A stretch of DNA of 64,000 nucleotides from Pseudomonas sp. P818 (lineage in GTDB: Bacteria; Pseudomonadota; Gammaproteobacteria; Pseudomonadales; Pseudomonadaceae), in NCBI RefSeq assembly GCF_000418555.1, contig NZ_ATKM01000016.1:23048-87047 (forward strand), given 5' to 3'. The position numbers and the translations under genes were made by a program. Each line of letters opens with the position of its first letter. Position 1 is the first letter of the stretch. The notes under the pieces are model-generated. The model had not been told where the DNA came from and made no database searches. It saw nothing but the letters and a program-made list of their open reading frames with translations. Shown here one piece after another: positions 1 to 9,375 of this stretch.

Positions 1-38
1 TGAAGACGGACATCGGGTTACCTCGGATGTAAAAGGCC

Positions 39-63
39 GCCCCTCCCCCGAATGGGAGAGGGT
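39..63. repeat. Partial G/C-rich inverted repeat downstream of the oxidoreductase gene
   Basis: CCCTCCC and GGGAGAGGG face each other across a short loop. It resembles the better copy at 23743-23768 and sits just past the stop of the minus-strand gene ending at 83, where it could help end transcription. There is no clear T-run. Confidence 0.35.
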
Positions 64-82
64 GGCAAAGGGGATTTGAGAC

Positions 83-3000
83 TCAGGCAGCCGGTTCGAA
101 CAGCTGCACCGCGGCGATCTCGCTGACGGTCAGGCGTGCCTTGAGCTGCGTCGCCTGCTCGCGCGCCTTGGCCAGTGCCGCTTCCTTGACATGGCCGTAG
201 CCGCGGATCTGCTCGGGGATCTCGGCCAGCGCCACTGCCGTGCGGTAGTTGCCGCCATTGAGCTCGGCGAGCAGATAGGCCACGTTGGCTTCGTACTCCT
301 CGATCAGCTCGCGTTCCAGGCGACGTTCGGCACTGTGGCCGAAGGGATCGAGGGCGCCGCCACGCAGGAACTTGAAGCGCGCCAGCACCGCGAAGGCTTT
401 GAGCATCCAGGGGCCGAAACTGCGCTTGCGCGGCTCACCAGTCACCGCATCCCGCTTGCTCAGCCAGCTCGGCGCCAGGTGGAACTGCAGCCGGTAATCG
501 CCTTCGAACTGCGCTTCGAGCTGCTTGCGGAAGGTCGCATCGCTGTAAAGCCTCGCGACTTCGTACTCGTCCTTGTAGGCCAGGAGCTTGAAGTAGTAAC
601 GCGCCACGGCCTTGCTCAGGCGCTGCTCGGCATCGGAGTCGACCTTGCGCACGCGCTCGATCAGTTCGCGATAGCGCTCGGCATAGGCGGCGTTCTGGTA
701 GGCGGTCAGGCGCTGCATACGATCGGCGACGATTTCCTCCAGCGTGCTGCAATGTGGCGCCTCGACCACCTTTGGTGCAGCGACTTTCTCCACTGCGGCC
801 AGGTCATGCGCAGCACGACGCCCCCAGAGAAACGCCTGCTGGTTTAGCTCGATGGCCACGCCATTGAGTTCGATGGCCTTGTTGATCGCCTCGGCCGATA
901 CCGGCACCAGTCCCTTTTGGTATGCATAGCCGAGCATGAACAGGTTGGTGGCGATGCTGTCGCCGAGCAGGCGAGTGGCCAAGCGCGTGGCATCGACGAA
1001 GCGGGTCTTGCCCTCGCCCACCGCCTCGCTGATCGCCTCGCGCATGGCCGCGCCGGGCACCTGGGCGTCCGGGTTGCGGGTGAACTCGGCAGTGGCCGCT
1101 TCATGGCTGTTGATCACCGCATGGGCGATCTTGTCGTTGAGCTTGGCCAGTGCCTCTTCACTGGACGACACCACCAGGTCGCAGCCCAGCAGCAGGTCGG
1201 TTTCCCCGGCGGCGATGCGCACCGCGTAGATGTCGCTCTGCCGCGCGGCGATGCGAATGTGGGTGATCACCGGGCCGAACTTCTGCGCCAGCCCAGCCTG
1301 ATCGAGCACGGTGCAGCCCTTGCCTTCGATGTGCGCGGCCATGCCCAGCAGGGCACCGACGGTGGTCACGCCACTACCGCCGACACCCGGCAGGAGGATG
1401 TTCCAGGGCCGGCTCAGAGCCGGTTGTTTCGGCTCCGGCAAGGCGATGAACAGCGCGCCCAGGCCAACGGCCTCTGGCTTGCGCAGGCTGCCTCCATGCA
1501 CGGTAACGAAGCTCGGGCAGAAGCCTTCGAGGCAGCTGAAGTCCTTGTTGCAGGCGCTCTGGTCGATCTCGCGCTTGCGCCCCAGTTCGGTTTCCAGCGG
1601 CAGCACCGACAGGCAGTTGGATTTCACGCTGCAATCACCACAACCTTCGCACACCGCCGGGTTGATGAAGGCACGCTTGGCCGGGTCAACCATTTTGCCG
1701 CGCTTGCGCCGACGCCGTTTCTCGGTAGCGCAGGTCTGGTCGTAGAGGATCACCGACACGCCCTTGAACTCACGCAGCTCGCGCTGCACGGCGTCCAGCT
1801 CGCGGCGGTGATGGAAGGTCACGCCCGGCGCGAAGGTGGCGCGGGTCGGGTACTTGTCCGGCTCGTCACTGACCAGGGCGATGCGTTTGACGCCCTCGGC
1901 ATGTACCTGCTGGCTGAGCTGGTCGATGCGCAACTCGCCGTCGATGGGCTGGCCGCCGGTCATGGCCACCGCGTCGTTGTAGAGAATCTTGTAGGTGATG
2001 TTGACCCCGGCGGCCACGGCGGCGCGCAGGGCCAGATGGCCGGAGTGGAAGTAGGTGCCGTCGCCGAGGTTCTGGAACACGTGCGGCGTGTCGGTGAATG
2101 GCGCCTGGCCGATCCAGGTGGCGCCCTCGCCGCCCATCTGGGTGAAGGTGTCGGTGCTGCGATCCATCCACTGAGTCATATAGTGGCAGCCGATACCGCC
2201 GAGGGCGCGGCTGCCTTCCGGCACCTTGGTCGAGCTGTTGTGCGGGCAGCCGGAGCAGAAATGCGGGGTGCGCACGGTCTTGTGCTTGGGCGCGGCCAGC
2301 GCCTTTTCCTTGGCATCGAGAAAGGCCAGGCGCTCCTCGATGGTCGGGCTGCTGTAGATCGGCGCCAGGCGCTTGGCGATCACCCGGGCGATCATTGCCG
2401 GCGTCAGTTCGCCCAGGTTGGGCAACAGCGAATTACCCTGCTCGTCGAATTCACCGACCACCCGCGGGCGCTTGCCCACCGGCCAGTTGTAGAGCTGACC
2501 AGTGAGCTGGTCTTCGATGATGCTGCGTTTTTCTTCCACCACCAGAATTTCGTCCAGGCCTTCGGCGAACTGGTGCACCGAGACCGGCTCCAGCGGCCAG
2601 CTCATGCCGACCTTGAGCACGCGCAGGCCGACCTTGGCGCACAGCGCCTCGTCCAGACCGAGGTCATCCAGAGCCTGGCGCACATCGAGGTAGGACTTAC
2701 CGGTGGTGATGATGCCCAGACGCGGGTTGGGCGAATCGAGCTTGACCTGATTGAGGTTGTTGGCCAGAGCGAAGGCGCGCGCAGCGTAGATCTTGTAGAC
2801 GTTGAGGCGCTTTTCCTGCGCCAGGGGCGGATCCGGCCAGCGAATGTGCACGCCGTCTTCCGGCAGTTGGAAGTCTTCGGGAATCTTCACCTGGACGCGC
2901 AGCGGATCGACGTCCACTACGGCCGAAGAATCGACGTTCTCGGCAATGGTCTTCAGCGCCACCCAGCAGCCGCTGTAGCGCGACAGCTCCCAGCCAATGA

Positions 3001-3550
3001 TGCCGTAGTCCAGTACTTCCTGGACGTTGGCCGGGTTTAGCACCGGGATCGACGCGGCGATGAAGGCGTGTTCGCTCTGATGAGCAATGGTTGAGGACTT
3101 GCAGCCATGGTCGTCACCGGCCAGCAGCAGTACGCCGCCATGCTTGGAAACGCCGGCCGAGTTGCCGTGCTTGAACACATCACCGCTGCGGTCGACGCCC
3201 GGCCCCTTGCCGTACCACATGGCGAAAACGCCGTCATAGCGGGCGCCGGGGAACAGGTTGGCCTGCTGGCTGCCCCACACTGCGGTGGCGCCCAGCTCTT
3301 CGTTGACGCCGGGCTGGAAGTGGATGTGGTTCTGCTTGAGGTACTCGCGCGCGTCCCACAGGCTCTTGTCCAGGCCGCCCAGGGGCGAGCCGCGATAGCC
3401 GGATATGAAGCAGGCGGTATTGAGTCCGAAGGCGGCATCACGCTGCTTCTGCAGCATGGGCAGGCGGGTGAGCGCCTGAGTGCCGGTCAGGTAGAGGTGA
3501 CCAGTCGCGAGGCGGTATTTGTCATCCAGGCGGATTTCGGCCAGTGACAT
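83..3550 (-). CDS. Fused indolepyruvate ferredoxin oxidoreductase (1155 aa)
   Basis: This is a large fused 2-oxoacid:acceptor oxidoreductase of the indolepyruvate type, expected to decarboxylate aryl pyruvates to aryl-acetyl-CoA using thiamine diphosphate and iron-sulfur clusters in the cytoplasm. The N-terminal pyrimidine-binding part carries GYRGSPLGGLD near residue 55. The TPP-binding part follows (FCSGCPHNSS near 430, then GGEGATWIGQAPF). A cysteine cluster CEGCGDCSVKSNC lies near 640, and a C-terminal gamma-type domain begins at GVGGSGVTTVGALL near 730. In archaea the alpha and beta parts are separate (IorA, IorB); the single chain of about 1150 residues is the usual proteobacterial form. 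An Lrp-type regulator is divergent, which fits control by aromatic amino acids (inference). The start at 3550 has a GGAGCG ribosome site 6 nt upstream. Confidence 0.9.
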   Translation of the reverse strand: MSLAEIRLDDKYRLATGHLYLTGTQALTRLPMLQKQRDAAFGLNTACFISGYRGSPLGGLDKSLWDAREYLKQNHIHFQPGVNEELGATAVWGSQQANLFPGARYDGVFAMWYGKGPGVDRSGDVFKHGNSAGVSKHGGVLLLAGDDHGCKSSTIAHQSEHAFIAASIPVLNPANVQEVLDYGIIGWELSRYSGCWVALKTIAENVDSSAVVDVDPLRVQVKIPEDFQLPEDGVHIRWPDPPLAQEKRLNVYKIYAARAFALANNLNQVKLDSPNPRLGIITTGKSYLDVRQALDDLGLDEALCAKVGLRVLKVGMSWPLEPVSVHQFAEGLDEILVVEEKRSIIEDQLTGQLYNWPVGKRPRVVGEFDEQGNSLLPNLGELTPAMIARVIAKRLAPIYSSPTIEERLAFLDAKEKALAAPKHKTVRTPHFCSGCPHNSSTKVPEGSRALGGIGCHYMTQWMDRSTDTFTQMGGEGATWIGQAPFTDTPHVFQNLGDGTYFHSGHLALRAAVAAGVNITYKILYNDAVAMTGGQPIDGELRIDQLSQQVHAEGVKRIALVSDEPDKYPTRATFAPGVTFHHRRELDAVQRELREFKGVSVILYDQTCATEKRRRRKRGKMVDPAKRAFINPAVCEGCGDCSVKSNCLSVLPLETELGRKREIDQSACNKDFSCLEGFCPSFVTVHGGSLRKPEAVGLGALFIALPEPKQPALSRPWNILLPGVGGSGVTTVGALLGMAAHIEGKGCTVLDQAGLAQKFGPVITHIRIAARQSDIYAVRIAAGETDLLLGCDLVVSSSEEALAKLNDKIAHAVINSHEAATAEFTRNPDAQVPGAAMREAISEAVGEGKTRFVDATRLATRLLGDSIATNLFMLGYAYQKGLVPVSAEAINKAIELNGVAIELNQQAFLWGRRAAHDLAAVEKVAAPKVVEAPHCSTLEEIVADRMQRLTAYQNAAYAERYRELIERVRKVDSDAEQRLSKAVARYYFKLLAYKDEYEVARLYSDATFRKQLEAQFEGDYRLQFHLAPSWLSKRDAVTGEPRKRSFGPWMLKAFAVLARFKFLRGGALDPFGHSAERRLERELIEEYEANVAYLLAELNGGNYRTAVALAEIPEQIRGYGHVKEAALAKAREQATQLKARLTVSEIAAVQLFEPAA

Positions 3551-3748
3551 GGAGCGCTCCTTTTATTCTTATGGCGAGCACGGGGAGCGCGACGGTAGAC
3601 ACGCTCCGTTGAGTCCGGTCGCAGGATCGCTGCGACGGATTTGCCTAAAGCATGACCGGAGGGTTCCGCTTTTTTCTTTCTATTTTCGGGCAGCAGAGAC
3701 AATACTTCGCATGATCCTTCCAACAATCACAAGAAAATGGAAACAATC

Positions 3749-4216
3749 ATGCAGGACAAGCTCAGCCCTATCGATCGGCGGATTCTCCGCCTGCTGCAAC
3801 ACGATGCCGACCTCTCTGCCGCCGAGGTCGCCGAGAAAGTCGAGCTGTCGCAATCGCCCTGTTGGCGGCGTATTCATCGTATGCAGGAAGAAGGGCTGAT
3901 CGAGCGCAAGGTCGCCCTGCTCAACCACAAGCGCCTGGGATTCGGCATCACGGTGTTCGTCGACATCAAGCTGTCGGCCCATGGTCGCGGCAATCTGGAC
4001 GAGTTCGAACAGGCCGTGGTCGGCTACCCGCAGGTGCTGGAGTGCTACAGCATGGCCGGCGGCTCGGACTACCTGCTCAAGGTGGTGGCCAAGGACATAG
4101 GCGATTACGAGCGCTTCCTGCGCGATCACCTGCTGCAGCGCCCACACGTACATGAAGCGCACTCGCACATCGCCATGAGCGAGGTCAAACGCACCACCGA
4201 GTTGCCGCTGGATTAG
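3749..4216 (+). CDS. Lrp/AsnC family transcriptional regulator
   Basis: This is a DNA-binding regulator of about 155 residues with the Lrp/AsnC layout. The N-terminal helix-turn-helix runs through LSAAEVAEKVELSQSPCWRR and the C-terminal RAM ligand-binding domain includes CYSMAGGSDYLLKVV. Family members bind amino acids and switch oligomeric state. The divergent neighbour is the indolepyruvate oxidoreductase, so this protein probably controls it in response to an aromatic amino acid (inference). I chose the ATG at 3749 over 3737 because GGAAAC sits about 5 nt upstream of it. The stop overlaps the convergent transporter gene by 4 nt, so no terminator separates the two. Confidence 0.88.
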   Translation: MQDKLSPIDRRILRLLQHDADLSAAEVAEKVELSQSPCWRRIHRMQEEGLIERKVALLNHKRLGFGITVFVDIKLSAHGRGNLDEFEQAVVGYPQVLECYSMAGGSDYLLKVVAKDIGDYERFLRDHLLQRPHVHEAHSHIAMSEVKRTTELPLD

Positions 4217-5175
4217 ATCCCGACCTGCTGCCTGGCCCTACGTGCTCGCAGGGCCTCCATGAGCGATGGGCCAAGGGCGGTGAGCGCCGAGCCGAGCACG
4301 ACGACGACGGCGCCTGCATAAGCGATCCAGTTGACCTGTTCGGGTAGCACGTGGTCCGGCCACCAGGTCGAGGCCAGGGCCACGGAGACGAAGGTCACCA
4401 ACGGAGTCAGGGCCAGGGTCGCGCTCACTCTTGATGCCTCCCAGTGCGCCAACGCCTCGGCGAAGGCGCCATAAGCCACAAGGGTATTCAGGCAGCAGGC
4501 CAGTAGCAGCCAGCCTTGTAGCGGGCTCAGCTCCAGCACTTGCAAGGGATGCGCCCAGGGCGTCAGCAGGAGTGCGCAGGCCAGGTAGATGACCATCATC
4601 ACCTGCACCGAACTCCACGAGGTCAGCAGTTGCTTCTGCGCCAGACCGTAGAAAGTCCAGACGAAGGCAGCAGCCAGCACGGTCAGCACGCCGGTGGTGT
4701 AGGCGGTGAGCGAAGTCAGCAACTCACCCAGGCGCTGATTGAAGAACAGGCCGAAGCCCAGCAACATCACCATCAGACCGAGTGCCTGGCCCAGACTGAA
4801 GCGCTCGCGAAAGACGAACAGGCTGCTGATCAGCAACAGGATTGGCGCCACCTGGATCACCAGTTGCGTGGTACCAGGACTGAGCAGATTGAGCCCCACC
4901 AGATACAACACGTAGTTGGACGTCAGCCCGCCGATGGCCAGCGCCAGCAGCCAGCCACCCTTGCGACCGAGCGGGCGAAAGCTCGGCAGGCGGCGGCTCG
5001 CGGCGAGATAGGCCAGCAACAGCGAACCGGCGACCGCCAGGCGGTACCAGGTGACCGTGACCGGGTCCATTACCTGGAGAATTTCTTTGAGCTTGATTGG
5101 CAGGATGCCCCATAGCAGCGAAGTGATCAGGGCAAGTAGCAGGCCGTACATCCAACGGCCGGAGGAAATGTGCAT
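4213..5175 (-). CDS. EamA/DMT family inner-membrane transporter
   Basis: This is a ten-helix drug/metabolite-type permease of 320 residues, made of two repeated five-helix EamA halves. Hydrophobic segments are clear from residue 9 (MYGLLLALITSLLWG) to the C-terminal AYAGAVVVVLGSALTALG. Conserved traits include PVTVTWYRLAVAG early in the first half and the short basic C-terminus ARRARQQ. Members export or import amino acids, sugars or small metabolites, and the substrate cannot be read from sequence. The TGAGG site 9 nt before 5175 supports the first ATG. It is convergent with the Lrp gene. The 277-bp upstream gap holds a strong inverted repeat at 5256-5286. Confidence 0.85.
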   Translation of the reverse strand: MHISSGRWMYGLLLALITSLLWGILPIKLKEILQVMDPVTVTWYRLAVAGSLLLAYLAASRRLPSFRPLGRKGGWLLALAIGGLTSNYVLYLVGLNLLSPGTTQLVIQVAPILLLISSLFVFRERFSLGQALGLMVMLLGFGLFFNQRLGELLTSLTAYTTGVLTVLAAAFVWTFYGLAQKQLLTSWSSVQVMMVIYLACALLLTPWAHPLQVLELSPLQGWLLLACCLNTLVAYGAFAEALAHWEASRVSATLALTPLVTFVSVALASTWWPDHVLPEQVNWIAYAGAVVVVLGSALTALGPSLMEALRARRARQQVGI

Positions 5176-5255
5176 GACGACCTCAGGCAGGCGGCCAACA
5201 GGACATGTCGACCGCAGCAGACCATTCTAGGAGAGGTCAGGACACCGACACAGCA

Positions 5256-5286
5256 ACAGTTGAGCCCGGTAGTCGGGCACAACTGT
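5256..5286. promoter_or_regulatory. 31-bp inverted repeat in the divergent gap upstream of the EamA gene
   Basis: Arms ACAGTTG-A-GCCCG and CGGGC-A-CAACTGT face each other across GTAGT, giving 12 pairs with one A/A mismatch. There is no T-run on either side, so an operator is more likely than a terminator. It lies about 80 bp before the EamA start and 170 bp before the 86-residue gene. Confidence 0.4.
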
Positions 5287-5452
5287 ACCGATAGATGCGC
5301 ACAACCTGACAAACGGCCGGCGCCAGAAATCCATAAAATCGGCCAAAAGACGCTAAAAGGCAGACAAAAGCAACCATCTATCGCTTTGCCATGCGCACCG
5401 CTTCGCTTGCATTAAACTCAGACCATCCAGCACCACAGATGGAGCTTTCGCC

Positions 5453-5713
5453 ATGTTCGGCCAACGTACCGCCGACCCGCAACCGGGTACGCATTACCGC
5501 AGTTCACGGCTCAGCGCCGTCAATGGTCAGTACTTTTTCGCCACCCGCGAAGGCACGCTGGAAGGCCCCTTCCTCTCCCGCCACGATGCCGAGCAAAGCA
5601 TCACCCGCTACATCGAGCGCATGGCCATGGCCGAGAAACTGCTGCGCCACAGCAGCGAGCACATCGATAACCTGCAGCGCCGCGAAGCGATCAAGCACAA
5701 CCAGGAGTTGTGA
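5453..5713 (+). CDS. Small conserved hypothetical protein (86 aa, DUF6316-like)
   Basis: This is a soluble 86-residue protein with no signal peptide or membrane segment. The N-terminal half has a short beta-rich stretch (GQYFFATREGTLEGPF) and the second half is predicted helical (SRHDAEQSITRYIERMAMAE). I recall proteins of this look being common in Pseudomonas and filed as DUF6316, but no function is known to me. The ATG at 5453 follows GGAGCTTTCGCC, a good ribosome site. The stop is 1 nt from the stop of the convergent hydrolase gene. Confidence 0.75.
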   Translation: MFGQRTADPQPGTHYRSSRLSAVNGQYFFATREGTLEGPFLSRHDAEQSITRYIERMAMAEKLLRHSSEHIDNLQRREAIKHNQEL

Positions 5714-5714
5714 A

Positions 5715-6704
5715 CTACAAACGCGCCAACCCCAGATCCTCCCGGTGCGCCGCAAGATGCGGCAACACGGCGGCCAGCAGTGGCTCCTTGAAGGCGTCCT
5801 GAAAACGATGCGCAAGCCCCGGAATCAGCTTGAGTTCGGCGCCCTTGATATGCGCGGCCACATGCACGCCGTGCATCACCGGCAGGAGCGGGTCGGCGGT
5901 GCCGTGCACCACCAGCGTCGGTACTTTCAGGCGATTGAGCAGCTCGACCCGGCTCGACTCGGCGAGAATCGCCAGCAACTGCCGCTGCACGCCTTCGGGA
6001 TTGAAGGCACGGTCATAGGCCACTTCGGCCTGATGCAGAAGCAAGGCGCGATCATCATGCACCGAAGGACTGCCGAGCGCCGCGAGCAGATCGGCCTGCT
6101 GCTGCAGAGCGGCCTCGCGACTACCGGCCTCACGTCGCGCCAACAGGGCAACCAGGGCATCGCTTGGCGCTGGCAAGCCTTGCGCACCTGAGCTGGTCAT
6201 CACCAGCGTCAGGCTGAGGACGCGCTGCGGTGCCAGGTCGGCCAGGTGCTGGGCAATCATCCCGCCCATGCTCGCACCCAAGACGTGGAAGGCATCGACC
6301 CCGAGGCTGTCCATCAATCCCAGGGCATCGCCGGCCATGTCACGCAGGTGATAAGGCGCGCCGAGCGACAGGCCCAGCCGGTAGCGCAGCACTTCATAAG
6401 GCAGATTGATGCTCGGCGCAGGCTTGCGCCAGGTACTCAGCCCCACATCGCGATTGTCGAAACGCACCACGCGAAAGCCCTGCTGGCAAAGGCGCTCGAC
6501 CACCTCGTCAGGCCAATGGATCAACTGCCCACCCAGACCCATGACCAGTAGCAGAGCGGGGTCGCGCTCGCTGCCGACGCTCTGATAGGCCAGGCGTACG
6601 TCGCCCACATCGGCATACCGGGTCGGCTCGGAAAGATCACAACGGTTGGCCGCAAAAGACGGCAGGCCGCAAAGCATTGCGACCACAAGGATGAATGCAC
6701 GCAT
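5715..6704 (-). CDS. Secreted alpha/beta-fold hydrolase
   Basis: This is an alpha/beta hydrolase of about 329 residues. The nucleophile elbow is VLGASMGGMIAQH (G-x-S-x-G). The acid is probably the Asp in VHGTADPLLP and the base the His in LIPGLAHRF. The oxyanion strand is LLLVMGLGGQLIHWP. I chose the ATG at 6704 because it begins a signal peptide (MRAFILVVAMLCGLPSFA, cleavage before ANRCDL), so the enzyme is probably periplasmic or exported. The frame is open for 50 codons further upstream, but that extension is arginine/serine-rich and unlike a protein start. The substrate is unknown; esterases and lactonases share this pattern. Confidence 0.82.
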   Translation of the reverse strand: MRAFILVVAMLCGLPSFAANRCDLSEPTRYADVGDVRLAYQSVGSERDPALLLVMGLGGQLIHWPDEVVERLCQQGFRVVRFDNRDVGLSTWRKPAPSINLPYEVLRYRLGLSLGAPYHLRDMAGDALGLMDSLGVDAFHVLGASMGGMIAQHLADLAPQRVLSLTLVMTSSGAQGLPAPSDALVALLARREAGSREAALQQQADLLAALGSPSVHDDRALLLHQAEVAYDRAFNPEGVQRQLLAILAESSRVELLNRLKVPTLVVHGTADPLLPVMHGVHVAAHIKGAELKLIPGLAHRFQDAFKEPLLAAVLPHLAAHREDLGLARL

Positions 6705-6869
6705 GAAAACACCAGAAACGCAGAACCCCACTGGAACGCGATTCTGGTGAAAGTCGTTCGACGGCGCTGCCACACAAGCATGACAGTTTGATGAAGGAGG
6801 ACGAACGGTCGGCGATCGGGGTGACGATAGCGGCCGGCAAGAGCGTCGCGCCATGAAGCCCCTCGCTAT

Positions 6870-6893
6870 GTAGGAGGGGCTTTAGCCGCAACG
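6870..6893. repeat. REP-like element (GTAGGAG type)
   Basis: GTAGGAGGGGCTTTAGCCGC resembles the common Pseudomonas REP core. Its left part also forms a 9-bp stem, AAGCCCCTC (6856-6864) with GAGGGGCTT (6874-6882), just after the metE stop, so it may also act as a transcript end. Confidence 0.5.
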
Positions 6894-6903
6894 ACCTGGA
6901 GCA

Positions 6904-9207
6904 TCAGGCCAGCTCGGCACGCAACTGCCTGGCCGCCGCGACCATGTTCACCAGCGCTGCCTCGGTCTCCGGCCAGGCGCGGGTTTTCAGGCCGCAATCG
7001 GGGTTGACCCAGAGACGCTCCAGCGGGATACGCCGCGCCGCCTTGCGCAGCAGGTTGGCCATCTCGGCGCTGTCCGGCACCCGTGGCGAGTGGATGTCGT
7101 AGACACCTGGGCCAATCTCGTTGGGATAATCGAAGCGCTCGAAGGCCTCCAGCAACTCCATGTCCGAACGCGACGTCTCGATGGTGATCACGTCGGCATC
7201 CATCGCCGCGATGGCCTCGATCACATCGTTGAACTCGCTGTAGCACATATGAGTGTGAATCTGGGTTTCGTCACGCACGCCGCTGGCGGTCAGGCGGAAG
7301 GCTTCGGTGGCCCAGTCCAGGTAATGCTGCCAGGCGGCCCGACGCAGCGGCAGCCCCTCGCGAAACGCGGCCTCGTCGATCTGGATGATCTTGATGCCCG
7401 CAGCCTCCAGATCCATCACCTCGTCGCGAATCGCCAGCGCCAGTTGCCTGGCCTGTACTTCGCGGGCAACGTCCTCGCGTGGGAAGGACCACATCAGCAT
7501 GGTCACCGGGCCGGTCAGCATGCCCTTCACTACCTTGTCGGTCAGACTCTGGGCGTAGCGGATCCACTCCACGCTCATGGCCTGCGGGCGACTCAGATCG
7601 CCGACGATCACTGCCGGTTTGACGCAGCGCGAACCATAGCTTTGCACCCAGCCGAAGCGGGTGAAGGCGTAGCCGTCGAGCTGCTCGGCGAAGTACTCGA
7701 CCATGTCGTTGCGCTCGGCCTCGCCGTGCACCAGCACATCCAGGCCGAGGCGTTCCTGCGTCCGTATAGCTTCATGTATTTCGCCATGCATGGCCTCAAG
7801 GTAATCGGCGGCGCCGAGCTTGCCCTGCTTGAACGCCTGGCGTGCCAGGCGAATGGCCGAAGTCTGCGGAAAGGAGCCGATGCTGGTAGTCGGCAGCACC
7901 GGCAACTGCAGGCGCTCACGCTGTTTGCCGATGCGCTCGGCGAATGGCGATTGGCGCTGGGCATGACGCGGCAGGATCGCTGCCAGACGCGCCTGCACCT
8001 CAGGCTTGTGAATGCGCGTCGATGCAGCACGTGCGGCCTGTACCGTACGGCTGGCTTCCAGCGCAGCCTGCACAGCGGCGTCGTCCGGCGCCTCCAGTGC
8101 CCTGCCGAGCACGGCGACCTCCTGGCATTTCTGCACCGCAAAGGCGAGCCAGCTCTTCAGTTCGGCATCGAGCTGATCTTCACGCGCCAGGTCCACCGGG
8201 CTATGCAGCAGTGAGCAGGACGGCGCCACCCACAAGCGCTCGCCCAGACGTTCGTGAGCGTGACGCAACACTGCGAGGGCCTTGTCCATATCGCAGCGCC
8301 AGACGTTGCGGCCATTGACCACGCCCAGCGACAACACTTTATAAGCCGGCAGACGGTCGAGAATGGTCGGATACTGCTCCGGCGCCCGCACCAGATCGAT
8401 ATGCAGGCCATCCACCGGCAGATTGGCGGCCAGACCGAGGTTGTCTTCCAGGCCACCGAAATAGGTGGCGATCAGCTTCTTGCAAGGTTCGCGCTGGATC
8501 AGGTTGTAGGCGCGCTCGAAGGCGTTCTTCCAGTCCTGCGGCAGGTCCAGCACCAGGATCGGCTCGTCGATCTGCACCCACTCCACACCTTGCCCAGCCA
8601 GGCGCTGGAGAATTTCGCCATACACCGGCAGCAGGCGCTCGAGCAGCTCCAGCCTGTCGAAGTCGGCGCCTTTGGCCTTGCCCAGCCATAAATAGGTCAG
8701 CGGGCCGATCAGCACCGGTTTGACCTGGTGGCCGAGGGCGCGCGCCTCCTCCACTTCCTCGAACAACTGCTCCCAGCTCAGGGCGAACTGCTGATCAACG
8801 CCGAACTCCGGTACCAGGTAGTGATAGTTGGTATCGAACCACTTGGTCAGCTCCTGCGCATGAGCGCCGCTGCAGCAGTTGCCGCTGCTCTTGTTTGCAA
8901 CGGCCCCACGGGCCATGGCGAACAGCGTCTCCAACGTCGGCTTGCCGCCGGCCGAGCGAAAACGCTCGGGAATCACGCCGAAGGCCAGCGAATGGCCCAG
9001 CACCTGGTCGTACCAGGCAAAGTCGCCCACCGGCAGCAGGTCGATGCCGGCGTCCTTCTGCAACTGCCAGTGCTCGGCGCGCAGACGCTGGCCGACCGCA
9101 CGCAGCCCGGCTTCATCCAGCTCGCCTCGCCAATGCGCTTCGAGCGCCTTTTTCAGCTCGCGGTCGCGACCGATACGTGGGAAACCGAGGGAATGGGACA
9201 GGGCCAT
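6904..9207 (-). CDS. metE: Cobalamin-independent methionine synthase
   Basis: MetE transfers the methyl group of 5-methyltetrahydropteroyl-triglutamate to homocysteine, the last step of methionine synthesis, without vitamin B12. The 767-residue length is typical. The N-terminal half starts with [18 protein letters not shown], and the linker and catalytic half include [10 protein letters not shown]. Zinc/homocysteine ligands are visible in HMCYSEFND and [11 protein letters not shown]. The gene is divergent from metR and separated from it by a MetR-type operator. I see no cobalamin riboswitch in the short upstream gap. The start at 9207 follows GGAGCG. Confidence 0.97.
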   Translation of the reverse strand: MALSHSLGFPRIGRDRELKKALEAHWRGELDEAGLRAVGQRLRAEHWQLQKDAGIDLLPVGDFAWYDQVLGHSLAFGVIPERFRSAGGKPTLETLFAMARGAVANKSSGNCCSGAHAQELTKWFDTNYHYLVPEFGVDQQFALSWEQLFEEVEEARALGHQVKPVLIGPLTYLWLGKAKGADFDRLELLERLLPVYGEILQRLAGQGVEWVQIDEPILVLDLPQDWKNAFERAYNLIQREPCKKLIATYFGGLEDNLGLAANLPVDGLHIDLVRAPEQYPTILDRLPAYKVLSLGVVNGRNVWRCDMDKALAVLRHAHERLGERLWVAPSCSLLHSPVDLAREDQLDAELKSWLAFAVQKCQEVAVLGRALEAPDDAAVQAALEASRTVQAARAASTRIHKPEVQARLAAILPRHAQRQSPFAERIGKQRERLQLPVLPTTSIGSFPQTSAIRLARQAFKQGKLGAADYLEAMHGEIHEAIRTQERLGLDVLVHGEAERNDMVEYFAEQLDGYAFTRFGWVQSYGSRCVKPAVIVGDLSRPQAMSVEWIRYAQSLTDKVVKGMLTGPVTMLMWSFPREDVAREVQARQLALAIRDEVMDLEAAGIKIIQIDEAAFREGLPLRRAAWQHYLDWATEAFRLTASGVRDETQIHTHMCYSEFNDVIEAIAAMDADVITIETSRSDMELLEAFERFDYPNEIGPGVYDIHSPRVPDSAEMANLLRKAARRIPLERLWVNPDCGLKTRAWPETEAALVNMVAAARQLRAELA

Positions 9208-9257
9208 GACTTAACGCTCCACAATGAATCGAGATGGCGCCATTCTCGGCATCGGCC

Positions 9258-9308
9258 ATGAGTGAGACAAACTCAAGATTTTCGTCTTGATCTAAAGATT
9301 TACTCATG
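9258..9308. promoter_or_regulatory. Nested inverted repeats between metE and metR
   Basis: CATGAGT (9258-9264) pairs with ACTCATG (9302-9308), and within it TCAAGA (9273-9278) pairs with TCTTGA (9285-9290). The block lies about 50-100 bp before the metE start, in the region where LysR-type activators usually bind. It is probably part of the metE promoter or operator. Confidence 0.45.
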
Positions 9309-9317
9309 TAGGCTGTA

Positions 9318-9330
9318 TGAAGCATTTTCA
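9318..9330. promoter_or_regulatory. MetR box
   Basis: TGAAGCATTTTCA matches the enterobacterial MetR consensus TGAA-N5-TTCA exactly. It is followed by a second dyad, CATCCAG (9329-9335) with CTGGATG (9344-9350). The position between divergent metE and metR fits homocysteine-dependent activation of metE and autoregulation of metR. Confidence 0.75.
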
Positions 9331-9375
9331 TCCAGCACCGAAACTGGATGAGTGAAACCTTCGCAGAGACCCGCC

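Noticed and set aside
917..3040. 707-codon open frame on the plus strand
   Set aside because: It lies wholly antisense to the well-supported oxidoreductase gene. High G+C removes stop codons from the opposite strand, and the peptide shows no family features.
9208..9375. Possible cobalamin riboswitch before metE
   Set aside because: The gap is only 168 bp and shared with metR; I see no B12-box-like sequence or multi-helix structure.
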